A stretch of 64,000 nt of DNA from Nageia nagi (lineage: Eukaryota > Pinophyta): contig JBITNC010000001.1 of NCBI GenBank assembly GCA_050084985.1, positions 71,796,001-71,860,000 on the forward strand, read 5' to 3'. Below are positions 22,711 through 34,599 of the stretch, one piece after another. Every line of letters begins with the position of its first letter. Positions within the stretch are counted from its first letter, which is position 1. The notes beneath the pieces were generated by a model. It was not told the origin of the DNA and did not search any database. It saw only the letters and a list, made by a program, of their open reading frames with translations. Made by a program: the position numbers and the translations under genes.

Positions 22711-25700
22711 TGGTCAATTAGCTCAACAATGATTATTAATAATCTTTAAATTATTTTTATGAAGGATTAAATTGTATTTGAAATTAAGTATTCCTCTAAT
22801 TGATATATTAAATACTATCAATTAGCATTTAAATAAAAAAAATTGAATTTTTTCTTCATTGATGATAACATGGAGTTGTGAAAGGGCAATTGGCTAACAT
22901 GCAAAGAAAATATGAGGGTTTTGTGTATTTTTAGGATAGCAAAGAGGGAATAAGAAGGGGAGATATATTTTATATGAAGGAGAGGAGAAAAGGGCACCAT
23001 AATTCATCTTGCATCCTCCATTTTTGTGTTGCAATAGAAAGAAGAAGTATTTGGGTGGAGAAAAGGCATCTAGGTAGAAAGAAAAATGCATATTTGAGGT
23101 AATTACTCAACCATTAGATATAACATGAATTTTACAATAGGAAAATATAGTTTGGACTATGTTGCATGGATTCCAAACCTCTATTTCATTTTGGAAATTA
23201 TTGTTATTTGAAATAGATTTCTGGGTGTCTTTGTTCATGATTGGAAAGATCTAAGCAAAGAGGGTTTTATTTTTGTATGATAATATCTTGTTGAATGTTA
23301 ATAGTTTGAGTCTATTAAGATTTAAAATAGTTTGATAAACTATATAATACCTAAATACCTCTATATGGAATGTACATGATTGCAAAATAAGGTTTTGGGC
23401 TGTAGTTTGTAGAAAAACCTTTGGAAGGTTAAAAAATCACATTTTGTAAAAGTACCCAGAATTTATTCAAATCTAGTGGGTTGACTAATTTCCTTAATGG
23501 GTATCCAAAATTTTTTATAGAACTTGAAAATCCTTTGTATTTTAAAAGTTATAACTAATAGAATATTTTAGTAGTTTTGAGGATGAGTTTTGTAAACTCA
23601 AAATGAACAACTTATACTCATTAGAAATAATCAACATTATATTGTTATAAATATATTTGAACAAACTATCTAACAATTTAAAGAACATTAAATTTTGTTA
23701 AGTATAACAAAAGTTCTTGATGTCCAAAAATAATAGTTCAATATTATTGAAATGTGTTGGAAATTAATACAAAAGTTTATACTTATGCTTGTAATAATGG
23801 TGTTTAGACACTCATGCATGCTGATAAGTATTTTGAATTGTATTTATTTCATTTGTTACAGTTCCTTTCCTTTGGTATTGTAATTACTTGGCAAAAACTA
23901 TTTTGGTGTATTATTTGACAAAATAACTTTATAGATATGTTCTTATTTGTTAAGAGAAAACTTAGTTTTTATCAAAAGAATTATTGGATTGTGATGTTGG
24001 TTAGTATCCAAAAATATAATGAAACCCTTTTACATCAATTGTAATCAAAATTAGAAATGAGCTACTTTTCCAAAAGACGTAGTGGGTTTTGTGTGTAGCT
24101 AATTCTTTATAAAAAAGATTAAATTGTGCTTTTTAGAAGATCGTAGTTTTTGTGTTACCACTTGATTCTTTATGTGCTTTGCATAATTATAAATTCATAT
24201 AATTTCTCTTTCCAATAATATATAACTTTTCTAAATTGGAGTTGTGTAATTTTTATTGTAAGAATATCAAAAACCCATTTTAGTCTTTAACTCTTTTTAG
24301 TCTTTTCAAAACTGTCAAAAAGAGGCAAGTTGGCATTTTGCATCGATTGTAACTTTTGATATATATATATATTTAATTGCTAAAAGTGTTGCATCATTTG
24401 AAATTATATTTTATATAATATTCAAAATGTAAAGATATTTAAAATTAGAGTTTGAATGTTTTCTTAAATTTGGTCTACAAAACTAGATTGTAGGAAGACT
24501 ATGAAAGAGAGCATTAAACCTTTTTATTGGTTGAAATAGTAACTTACTATTATTATTGTATTTAGGGACAATATGTATACATATATGCATCTATATGGCT
24601 AAAGAAATTAGTTAGTGTTTATACCTATTGTGAAAAAAACATAGGCAAACAAGATGCAATTATGTTGTTGAGATAGTATCTTGCATTGCTATTTGAAGAC
24701 TTGCATTATTATTGAGAAAATTAAATTATTGGTTTAAATACATCCATAATATCATACAAATTAGCTTACTTAGACTTATTAAGTTTCTTATTTTTAACAT
24801 AAGTGCTTATATTATAATAGTATGCATTGTAAACTTTTTAAAGTTCATGTCTTGACAAAGACTTGAATAATATTGATGTTTGTTCATTTGTGAAGCTATC
24901 ATGATATCTATGGCTGATATATGTTATGGAATACTTCCATATTGGATGGTGTCCAAGTGTTTATGGATATGTAATGTATAATATATTTGTTTAAGTGCTT
25001 CTTATATTATAGTGATGCACTTTGTGTATTGTTATGAATTTATCATTTTTACATCATTGTATACTTACATGGAGTTTGTTTGTAGAAATTTATATTATTG
25101 ATGCTTGAATTATAAATATGCATTTTAAGCATTGAGTTGGATATAGTAATTTGTATTATTATTAATCCTTGTAGGTAGAGATACCTTATTTCTTCTTTGG
25201 CAATATGGATAATAATATGATGATAAACTTACTTTTGGATTTGTGATTCATTAGAGTGCACTTATAATTGTTGTTACTTTTGGATCTTATGTTGAGTGTA
25301 TGATGATATGATTTGTAGTGAAATGTTATGTGCTAGAATTTATGTGCATGGTGATACACAAGGAAATTGCAAGATAGGTGAAATATCTTAAAGATGTGCA
25401 TGGTGATGCACAAGGGAATTATTATGTAGACCTAGTTTAGTTGTAGCTTTATGTTGAAAGAATATATGCTTGTATGAAGGTAGGGATTGTAATATTTTAT
25501 TATTGTATAAATAAAACATTATTACTTAGCATAGCTACCAAGGGTTTATCTAGTGCAAAAATGCCTAGGGTTTTTATCAAGCTTAGCTCAAATTTTGATG
25601 TTATGTGATTTGTTTTGTCAAATGGATATTTATATGATGTTTCAATTAGTATTTGTAAAGTTATATGAATATTGTAATGGATGGAAATACATGAGTAGAT

Positions 25701-25770
25701 TTAATGATTATTTAGTCTTAATAATTATGGTTACTTATTTTTTTAATTTTTAAATTTTTTATCTCTTACA

Positions 25771-26068
25771 TATTTGTAATTATTACATCTCCTTCTACAT
25801 ATTTACACTCAATAATTATGCAAGATTCTTGAAAAATAGTTCAATACCATGAATCTCTAGCATTAAAAAATGATTTATCAAATACCCCATAAATATACAT
25901 AAATAATTACATTCATTTGATAATATGATATCAAAAACCAACAATATTGTCTATTTGTATAAATATTTAATAACAACACTTACTAAAAAAAGAAATGAAA
26001 TATGGTTTCCTTACTATTTGAAAGATGTATTGTGCAAGGCTCTTTAAATATTACATTAGTTTGCATCA
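25771..26068. other. Spacer between the LARD-like element and PPR relic 2
   Basis: A+T-rich DNA without a recognisable feature. It would be the 3' flank of the second PPR relic. Confidence 0.5.
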
Positions 26069-27096
26069 CTAATAAACTCCATAAGAACCTTATCAATTTT
26101 TAAAATAATGGAATAAATTTGTATCCCTTAGAATAATATCCCTTTGTAACAATCATGGAGATAAAATTGGTTGTAATATGACAATGATCACATACTTTAT
26201 GGTTCTTCACAACTCTAATAATAGTTCCAAAGGGAATCTTTAACAACATGAATTTAGTTATCAAATTCTCAAATGTTGGTAAAGAAAAAATTCTTTATGT
26301 TAGCCTCCACATGAGGAAACACAAGTATTGTATTTTGAATATACCCCCTTGCCTTTATCTCACTTGATGATGTTTCCAATTCTCCATATATCTTCCTATG
26401 TTTTTGGGTGTGATTTATCTCTTATAGTAAAAATATGTACCTTTTTGTTAACTTCAATTTAACTACATCCATGTGTTTTATTGTTTCTTCTATCTTTCAT
26501 TAATGTCCATACTCTTTTAACATCATCCTATTTTCATTTTTCAACATAAATATTTAAAATAACATAAGATGGAGCATATTTAGGCTCCAATAAAAAATGA
26601 TTATTTCCATATATTCACATATTCCTACATTCGTATGTGATGTACAAGTATCAAGCAAACACATTCACACAAATTCAAGTTTTATGGACATATTGACAAT
26701 TAAGTTCAAAGTTTTCTCAAGATAGCTTGAACAACCAAGAAGGTCAACAATGCATGTATAATGATTCATCCCAGGAATAGTACAATAAGGGTCCCTCATG
26801 CTATTAAAGTATTTATAACCCAATCCACTAGAAATTCATGATTAGATGCAAGTAAAACACACACAAATTTTATGCTTTCAAGGTTAGTTACCAAATATTT
26901 TATTAAGTCAAAGAGTTTAAGGGAATCCTTGCTATAGCCATGAATTGCATGAGCCATCAAATTATAGTTTTTGTTTGTTATCATTATCTTGTGAAAACCT
27001 TTCATCTTATCAAAAAACCTATTACCATCTCAATGTTGACATATTTTACATACATGTATATTAGATATTTTATCATAATTATATGTAAATAAAACC

Positions 27097-27104
27097 CACA
27101 TCTA
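27097..27104. repeat. Target-site duplication of the SINE, left copy
   Basis: CACATCTA, the same as the copy at 27,332-27,339. Confidence 0.8.
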
Positions 27105-27331
27105 TTTTTTTTATACCAGAGGAATTGGTACCTCTTTACAACTCATTACAACACATCTTGAGTTCAAATCTTGCCATCTCTATAACCTCTATCTATTCCA
27201 AGGGTAAGCCTTTTCAATGTAATTGATAATGTTGGCTCAACATATTAAAAGAATACAAGCCCTTGAAACTTGAACCCAGATCTCCATGCTTAAAATGAAC
27301 ATCTCCACCAACAAGCCAAGCCCCATGGAAT
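27105..27331 (-). mobile_element. tRNA-derived SINE inserted in PPR relic 2
   Basis: Flanking 8-bp duplications CACATCTA lie at 27,097-27,104 and 27,332-27,339. On the minus strand the unit starts with a tRNA-like head. TGGCTTGTTGG resembles an RNA polymerase III A box. About 40 bp later GGGTTCAAGTT resembles a B box. The unit ends in an A run (seen as eight T at 27,105-27,112). Length, head, tail and duplication together identify a SINE. PPR coding pieces resume on both sides, so it landed in the PPR gene or relic. Confidence 0.85.
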
Positions 27332-27339
27332 CACATCTA
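27332..27339. repeat. Target-site duplication of the SINE, right copy
   Basis: CACATCTA directly next to the tRNA-like head of the SINE. Confidence 0.8.
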
Positions 27340-27640
27340 ATTATTTTTCTATGAATGTCTATATACCATTTTAAAGCTACAAAAGTTACACATACAATCA
27401 TAATACTTAAAAATATTATTGAATTTGGGCTAAAAATAATCAATTATATTTTCTAAAAATACTTGAGAGACTCTAAACCAAGCCTGTTGTAATTCATTTT
27501 CTATGATCATTATATTCCATGAGATTGCCTCTTTGCTAGATTTCTATAAAAATATTTTTAGCATATGCTATATTATTAATATATGGTCCAATTTAACAAT
27601 ACATAGATGTACAAAAATATTCACTTAGTATTATCTATGG

Positions 27641-29593
27641 TATGGCTCTTGGTGGTGGCCTTCATATTATAATAGTTGGTATTTTTGCATTTCTTATTTA
27701 TGTAAGATTACATTAATTATACAAGTAAAAAATTAACATATTATGGTTTGATATCATTTAATTTCTATAAGTTAAGGAACAATAGGTATATGATGTTGAA
27801 GGAGAATGCCATTTTGATATGGTGGGTGGTAGGTTATTGATTTTTGTGAGTTCAGGACTTGTGCTAACTATAAGGATGTAAATTTTCATGACCACTTGAG
27901 ACTATATAGGAATAGATGCCAATATCATCATTTAACAAAATTTCATAAATGTGAAGGCTAAATCCATCAACAAGACGTAATAATACATCTAAATCATACA
28001 AGAATTGTATAAAAAAATATGTGAAGGAAAAATGAGATTTTTAACGTATTATGCATTCAATATTAGGAAAAATGACATAAAACAATATGGCATTGGTATC
28101 ACTTAGAAAAGGTATGATATGAATAATAATTTTTAACATAAGTGAAGGAGTTTATTAAAAAATAAATATACAAGCATGACATTTAGTATAGCAAAAATAA
28201 ATGCATAAATCAACACAAGAGATGTGAGGATATAATGTTGTGAGGAATTCCAAAAGATTATAATGAAAATGAAGAATTTTTTGGAGGTCAATAAAATAAA
28301 GAGGTAAATTCACAAAACCTAGATATTCCCAAACTCAAATTGCTTGAAATTAAAGATCCAATCATGCAATTAATTTCTAAAATTAGGGCACTTAAGCAAG
28401 TTACTCAAATTATGCTAGATCCACCCAAATTATGCACTAAATACACTCCAAAGTTTAGGAAAAAATATTTTAAGGAATAAAATAATCAAAATATCTCCAA
28501 ATTAAGCATGCATCTAAACCCAATCACATCAACTCAAAATATTGCAAGTAAATAAGCCATTAAAAATGAGATAAATGGTAAATAACTTAGATAATATATG
28601 TGAATCTAAAGAAGTCTTAAGGAGCATAAAAATGGCTCCAAAGGGGTGAAATACCACTAGGGGGATTAAATAACCACTCTAAATCTTTCAAAAATGACTC
28701 AATCTACCTCCATAGACTAGATGTCTTACTCCCAGGGCCAAGCTGGGATTGTAGGATCCTCAATCAACCTTCATACCTAAATGAATCTCAATCTTGATCT
28801 CTTTAATACTATAGATGATGATCAAGGGATTCTAAATGCAAATACAACTATAGATTATGTATAAAGGCTTTAGGTATTTGTTGTAGTAAAAAGGATGAAG
28901 CATTAAGGCTTCGTTGGAAAGTACTCTCTAATGGTTTCTAAGATTCCAAAGGAATGGAAGATACTCTCCAAGGGTTTCCAAGCCTCATGAGCATGGATGA
29001 ATTAATACATAGCCACACACTCCAAGTATAAATGTTTTTTTAGTAAAATCAAATGATGATCTCTGAATGATGCCTCTCCCTCCTTAAATAATCAAACTTT
29101 CTTTCTTTTGGTGATTGGCCAACTCAGTCTAGATAATTTACTACAATTTACTCCTAAAAATTACAAACTATAATTATGATTATAAGAAACCAAGATATAA
29201 TAACTAAATAAATAATTAAAATAATTAAGTACTCCTATATCTAATAAATCACTCATACATGTCCCTAAAATAAGGGTGTCCCAACATGGAGTGCTCAATT
29301 ACTCATTTTTGTACCTAATTTGTAAAATCCATCATCATAGGAATACAATAACATTAAGTACATAACAATACTTAAAATAAATAATAATTCATATTAAAGG
29401 AGGAAAATCCCACTTCAAGTGGTGAAATAAAAAATTACAACAAATTAAATGAGTGGGATCCATGCACATGATAGTAGAAATCTAGCTTTGGGGTGAACTT
29501 CAAAGTGCAATATCTCTTTCATTTGTTGATAAAACCTTATTGTGTGACCTATCAAAATATTTGGTAGGAAATATTCTATCCATTTAAAGATAT
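27641..29593. other. Spacer without recognisable genes
   Basis: A+T-rich sequence of nearly 2 kb with no open frame above chance length and no motif I can name. The far end borders the TG end of gypsy element C at 29,594. Confidence 0.45.
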
Positions 29594-30266
29594 TGTTGAT
29601 ATGTATTTTGGTACACTTAAGATTACCTATAAATGAACTAAAAGCACATATATTTTTATTGTATGATAAACCTAAGTTACTTAACTTAGATATACATACA
29701 TAAATAAGAGAATTAAATAGTGTGGTAATAGTACAATGAAATTATAGTGACTTCAAGATGTAAAATGCAATTACATGTACTAAAGAGAAAGAAATTGAGA
29801 GAAAGATAAATACTTGTGTGTCCTTACCTATGTCGATATCAAAGATATGATGAACAAACTTGTTAATGATCTTAAAGAATGATGTTTTCCAACAAGGATA
29901 AATGAAAATAAGTTTAATTGAGCATATGGTCATGAAAGTGGATAACAAATATTTGCTCAAGTGATAATAAGATTTCAATCTCAATAGGTAGTATTTAGAA
30001 GCACCCAAGTGTAGTGTATCAACTATCAAGATGTAATATTGACATGCTTTTTTCAAGTTAAAAATACTTACATTTATATGAAGCATTATTCATCATTTGA
30101 TCCCATATGTGAAAGTAGTAGCCATCCCAGTGTACCTAACATAAAACATAAGAACACAACCTAAGAAATATGTCATAATAAGGTAAAATATGATTAAATG
30201 TGATTAAAACATGTATGTAAGTTGCATCTAAGTGGAAATGTGCTAAGGGGATCACTTTAGGTGTCA
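29594..30266 (-). repeat. 3' LTR of element C
   Basis: It starts TGTTGATATG and ends GTGTCA on the + strand, so in the element's own sense it reads TGACACC...CATATCAACA. It matches 52,407-53,202 throughout, apart from about 120 bp present only in the other copy. The purine-rich AAATGGGACATATAT next to it on the minus strand (30,267-30,281) would be the polypurine tract. Confidence 0.82.
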
Positions 30267-30899
30267 ATATATGTCCCATTTGTAAGTATAATGAAATTTA
30301 ATCTTGAAATGATATTATACTTGCAAAGGAAGTAAAGGTAAAGAGAAGAAGAATTTGATACTTCCCTAGTTTAGCTATCGGGATCATTAAGGATTTGATG
30401 ATGTATAATTCCCCTTATTTTCCTTGGTTGTGAGATGTAATGGCTTGCATGTATTAGAATCAACCAAGAGTAAATAATGAACCTAAAAATAAGAAGAAAA
30501 TAGTTACAAGCACATATATGATTGTTCATAAAACATATAGCAGTGGATAGTAATAGAGAACATCATAACATTTCATCAAATGATATAGAAATAATGAAGC
30601 AAGGATGAAATTAATATAATAGCATACATCATATTGAGGATACTAAATACAAAAATACTCAATGTTTCATTCTTAGATGCATACATAAGAGAATCATGAT
30701 AAAGGTGTATCCACATAGTCATAGGGTACATGCTTCATTCCTAATTGGAACCCATGCAATTAGAACCATATATGTTAACATTGTAATAAGGTACATGCCC
30801 CATTCCTATATGCAATATATAAAATAAGGAAACAAGATGGTGATGGTTAGTTGAGATCCAATCAACAAAGTTGACTCAAAGATGGAGGTTAGTTAAGAC
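30267..30899 (-). other. 3' untranslated region of element C, outer part
   Basis: This sequence lies between the 3' LTR of C and the insertion point of B. It joins 45,097-45,990 once B is removed. No coding motif is seen. Two similar segments with GTACATGC..CATTCCTA, at about 30,727-30,755 and 30,790-30,815, suggest a local duplication, and a related GAGGTACATGCCCCATTC recurs at 45,170 beyond B. Confidence 0.6.
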
Positions 30900-30904
30900 C
30901 CAAC
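30900..30904. repeat. Target-site duplication of element B, left
   Basis: CCAAC, the same as 45,092-45,096. Joining the flanks gives a continuous element C sequence. Confidence 0.88.
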
Positions 30905-32704
30905 TGTTATTCTTGCAGAATCACACTCCAAAAAGGGTAATATTTTTTCAATTCATTATTATTTCATTCTATATCCCAATAAAGTCCCTTATATAAAGCC
31001 CACTTCTTATAACCTTTTCTTTCATAATTGCAAATGATATAAAGAGTGTGAAATGTCATGCTTAGTCTATCTTTCACATTCTAGTTAAGTTTTGTATTTG
31101 GTCAAGGTATGTCTAGGACATGTTCATGATACTGGGTCTTAGTTAAAAGTAGGGAACCTAAACCCCACCATTTTTTTATGAGGCAAGTACTATTTGTACA
31201 TAATTATTTGGATCATGTCTAGGAGATGTGAGTAAGTCAAGGTCGAAGGGTTCCCATTCTTGTAGGATCGACTAATTCTTTTCTGGGAAATATCATGTAA
31301 AAGTTCATATATACCTAAGTCTAGTCTAAGTCTCATCGAGTAAGTAGTTAATTAAGTTTAAGTATTGTATTAGTTTGAGAGTTATTTTTAGGTATTGTTA
31401 TATATTAGTGTTAGTACAAAGTCAAATCACCCAATGAATGATATTTTGGAACCAGTGAAATCCTAAAGGAGGAGTTATACCTCTTGATAGAAATCAACAG
31501 GCTCTAATTTTATCTATCATCAAATGATCCAAGAAGTCTTAGTGGTGAGAGATGTTATAATGCTCACATTAATTAGACCCCACTAATTCTTTGTGATGAC
31601 ATCATACATTTTAAGGAAAATTAGTGGGTGGTAAAGCTTCACATATATTCAACAAGATCCATCAAGCATGAATGAAGATTGTAGGAGGAAGGAAACACCT
31701 AAGTCCACTTTATCAAGAGTGTGTAACCCTTGGGACCCTACCAACATGTTGATTACAACTCATTTTTACGAGGCAGTAGTAGTTCACCTTTAGATTTGAA
31801 TGATACATCTATCTTCCCCCTTAAAGTAATCACAACCTGGTATAATAGTGTAAATATTTTTATGGTTGTAGAAAGTTAGGTACCTTGTGACTGCTAATAG
31901 AGGATGATCATACTAATCAAGATAATAGGCCATACCTATTAAGTTTAGAAATAACCACATAATATCATAGTAAAAGATAAATTAGATGGATTGCAGCTAG
32001 ATAGGTACAAAAAAATGAAGGACTATAGATTCCAAAATATTGGCATCGAGTTAACAAAATACTATGCAATCAATCATAATTGTAGATTATGTTGTACATT
32101 TTATAATTGTTTAATTCATACTATTTTTAGTCAAATAATAGTTAAAGGCATTAATGGTGGACAACCACCTATTGTAAATAAGATTCTATAAGGAGTGGAA
32201 TGCTAGAGATCTAAAAGGTCAAACATTTTAGCAAAGTTGCCCAGTGTGAAAAATGTTTTTCATATATGATAATGCAATGCTATGATATTTTTTACTCTTT
32301 TATTTTTGGTTGTTATCTTGTTTTGAAATTGTTATGTATGAAGCATTATCCTTAGTTGTGGCTATGTATTATGATTGTGAGACCCTAAGGGTGAGTTAGT
32401 TATTCTATACTTAGTATTGGCATAGGATTACTACCTATGCAGTGATGCTTAGGATGATTATTTTTAGTTTTCTTTTTGTAGTATAGATTTCAATCTCTTT
32501 CCTATACTCTTTACCTCTTTTATCTCTTTCTAGTTACTTTTGACCTCTTTCATATATAAGAACTAGCCTATAACCCAAAGATTGAGTAGAAAACCCCATG
32601 AGTTCACTATCCCACCACCGTCTACTCTTTTAGGAACCTTACTATTGTAAGAAATGGAGAAATATACTAGACCAAACCTTTAGGTTACATTATACTGATC
32701 AACA
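30905..32704 (+). repeat. 5' LTR of element B
   Basis: It begins TGTTATTCTTGCAGAATC and ends CTGATCAACA. It is collinear with 43,275-45,091 over 1.8 kb, with frequent substitutions, so the insertion is not recent. A TATA-like TTATATAAAG at about 30,991-31,000 is a candidate promoter, which in the 3' copy reads TCTATAAAG. Short frames inside the LTR are not conserved between the copies. Confidence 0.9.
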
Positions 32705-32721
32705 ATAGAAACATTCATTTT

Positions 32722-32739
32722 TGGCACACCTGGTGGGAC
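32722..32739 (+). promoter_or_regulatory. Primer-binding region of element B
   Basis: TGGCACACCTGGTGGGAC lies 17 bp after the LTR end. It has the TGGCRC...GTGGGA form common at plant gypsy priming sites. I cannot name the tRNA with certainty. Confidence 0.65.
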
Positions 32740-33087
32740 ATGAACTAAAATCCATATTTTGTGGGTGTGAATAGGCTAGATAGCTATGTCTAATAAGCTA
32801 TCGCCTTATGGTTAAAATATTATAAGGTTTATTTCACCTTATTAGTGAATCTACTCTCATACCAATCATATTTTTGAACCTTGGCATGTCCAATTTTCAT
32901 ATTTATAAGTAGTACCAAAACTTCTTCCTAGGAAACCTAGGTTTTTAGAGTTTTCAGTTCCTCAAAGGAGGACTAGGTGAAAGCTTTGCTAGAATATCCC
33001 TCCTTAAATTCCTTTGAGATCCATTACATTGATAGCTATATTTGATTTAGTCCAAAAAAATCCTTCACCTATACTAATGGTCCAAAC

Positions 33088-33660
33088 ATGGCTCAACCTA
33101 CCCTTGTGGATTTTCTTGTTTGAAATAATGGTTATCCCTTAGTAGTTCCTACTAATTCCCTAGCTATTACCCAAGAAACCTTTAAAGTTTTGCCTAAATA
33201 TGATGGTTTAGGAAAAATAACTTATGAACATTATCAATATGTATCTTTTTTTGGTGTCTAAATTTGATATCAATGATGAAACTATCATGACAAGATTGTT
33301 GTCACATTCATTTAAAGGCAAAGTAGCTGAATGGTTCAAAACTCTCACCCCTCAATCCATAAATATATGGGGAGAGTTATTTCAAGCTCTTATCAAGAGA
33401 TTTTCTAATATGGTGATGATAACACCTTTTTTAACCTCATAACATGTATTAAAAGACATCTCCATGAGTTTATGGATGATTTTAACATTAGATTTGAGAA
33501 AACTTGGAAATCCATTCCAATAAGGATCATGCCAATAAATGCTCAAGCCTTGGTATATTATAGTAAATCATTCTACCTAGACCTTAATGTATTGATTTTT
33601 ATGTTGGGGGATACTTTCCCATATTTCTATTAGATAGCTAAAACTATTGAACATACCCTG
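33088..33660 (+). pseudogene. Element B gag (capsid) remnant
   Basis: A start MAQPTLVDFLV at 33,088 is followed by a TGA, then ITQETFKVLPKYDGLGKITY and EHYQ. A frame to 33,442 reads FKGKVAEWFKTLTPQSINIW and FQALIKRFSN, the core of the retrotransposon gag domain (PF03732 type). After 33,442 the frame shifts and similarity fades. No zinc knuckle was found in the following 1 kb, which is rich in Gln, Pro and Asn codons with stops. Confidence 0.85.
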
Positions 33661-34599
33661 GTTTCCTTTAGAAAGATGTAGCCTAGATCCATTATGCCTT
33701 TATTTCCTAATGTACCCCCAAAATAGGATTCATTATAAATTCCTCATCCTGGAGTGTTATCCTTACCACCACCTCCTCCTAAACCTATTTCTTATAACCA
33801 AATACCAACACTTCTAGCTATTGCATCTATAAGTACAAGTACTAGTTCTAACTCTCAAGAGAAAGAGAGAATAAGGCAGTTGGAGATAACCATTAGGAAC
33901 CTCACAAATAAGCTCACTTTATAAGAGAGGAAAAATCAAGTATTAAATTATAAAAGATATGATAATTAGTATCAACTAAAATTCTATTCCATAAATAATC
34001 AATCAAAATAGCCTCTTGCTCCCAAAGTTGTAGACAATGCAGTCATGGTTAGTTCTATAGAATGTGATGCTCTAGGTATTACGGAATGGTTTCCTCCTTG
34101 TTTTGTTACATATTTTCTATACTCATATGTAGTGTATCAACATCAATATTTAGGCTTACATTATAATCAAATGCTATAACTTGCTTCAAATCTTACCATG
34201 GCTAATTTTTAGGTTCCAGATTATGTTGGAGAATAAGCCAACTATGTTCAAATTAGAGCTCCTATTTTAACATTCCCACAATAATCCCAAGTTACTTAGC
34301 AAAATTAGTAAACCATTATAGCTCAACCTAATTTAAATAGAGCTAAAGCTCCTATGTATCAACCATAGAAGCAAATAAATCAACTTCCAAATTTTCCAAG
34401 TTAAGTTTCACAAGGCCAGGGAAATGTTGCTCCTGTTGCAAGGAACCCCTCTCAAACTAGAAATGATGTCCTAGAATGAGAGAGACCTACTCCATTGAGA
34501 TATCCTTTGATAATTAACCATCATAAAAATAAGGATACTTAGCAATTCAAATCTTATTAGCCTTCTAAAATAAGTAAGTCAGCCTCTTATGTTCTATAC

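Larger units (their letters stand above)
14540..25770 (+). mobile_element. LARD-like non-autonomous LTR retrotransposon with giant LTRs
   Basis: Two direct copies of about 3.64 kb (14,540-18,179 and 20,551-25,770, the second enlarged by a later insertion) begin TGGACTAG/TGTACTAG and end TCTCTTACA. The first is followed at once by a primer-binding-site-like TGGTGTCA. The second is preceded by the purine run AGGGGGTAGGA. This sets LTR status and + orientation. The interior is only 2.37 kb and shows no gag, protease, RT or integrase motif. Long LTRs with a short non-coding interior fit the plant LARD class, which is mobilised in trans. No matching target-site duplication was found: the 5-bp flanks are TTTCA and TATTT. 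Confidence 0.85.
20551..25770 (+). repeat. 3' LTR of the LARD-like element (split by an insert)
   Basis: This is collinear with 14,540-18,179. The match runs 20,551-21,136, is interrupted by the insert at 21,137-22,694 plus a duplicated 16-bp target, and resumes to 25,770. Near 25,345-25,425 the motif GATGTGCATGGTGATGCA is part of a clearer local tandem duplication, which is also present in the 5' LTR. Confidence 0.88.
26069..27640 (-). pseudogene. DYW-class PPR gene relic, copy 2 (split by a SINE)
   Basis: On the minus strand from about 27,640 the pieces run in family order. They are SKEAISWNIMI, FSPNSIIFLSIMIVCVTFVA with DIHRKIIRC, then the SINE, then MYVKYVNIEM, NLMAHAIHGYSKDSLKLFDL with FVCVLLASNHEFLVD (26,820-27,005), YFNSMRDPYC with MNHYTCIVDLLG, the E/E+ region, DKSHPKTQE and IIRVVKNHKVCDHCHITTNF (about 26,150-26,225). 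The deaminase CxxCH is still encoded (CDHCH). LRDTNLFHYFKN leads to a terminal VY followed by TAG at 26,069, where the family ends in DYW, so the last Trp codon has become a stop. Frames change several times, so the copy is dead. It is similar to copy 1 across the LARD-like element. Confidence 0.88.

Noticed and set aside
14530-25775. Target-site duplication for the LARD-like element
   Set aside because: The 5-bp flanks (TTTCA and TATTT) do not match under any nearby choice of ends.
29742-30086. 114-codon minus-strand frame, partly similar to a frame at 52,788-52,991
   Set aside because: Both frames lie in the paired LTRs of element C, so the similarity is LTR similarity. The frames are not conserved as protein.
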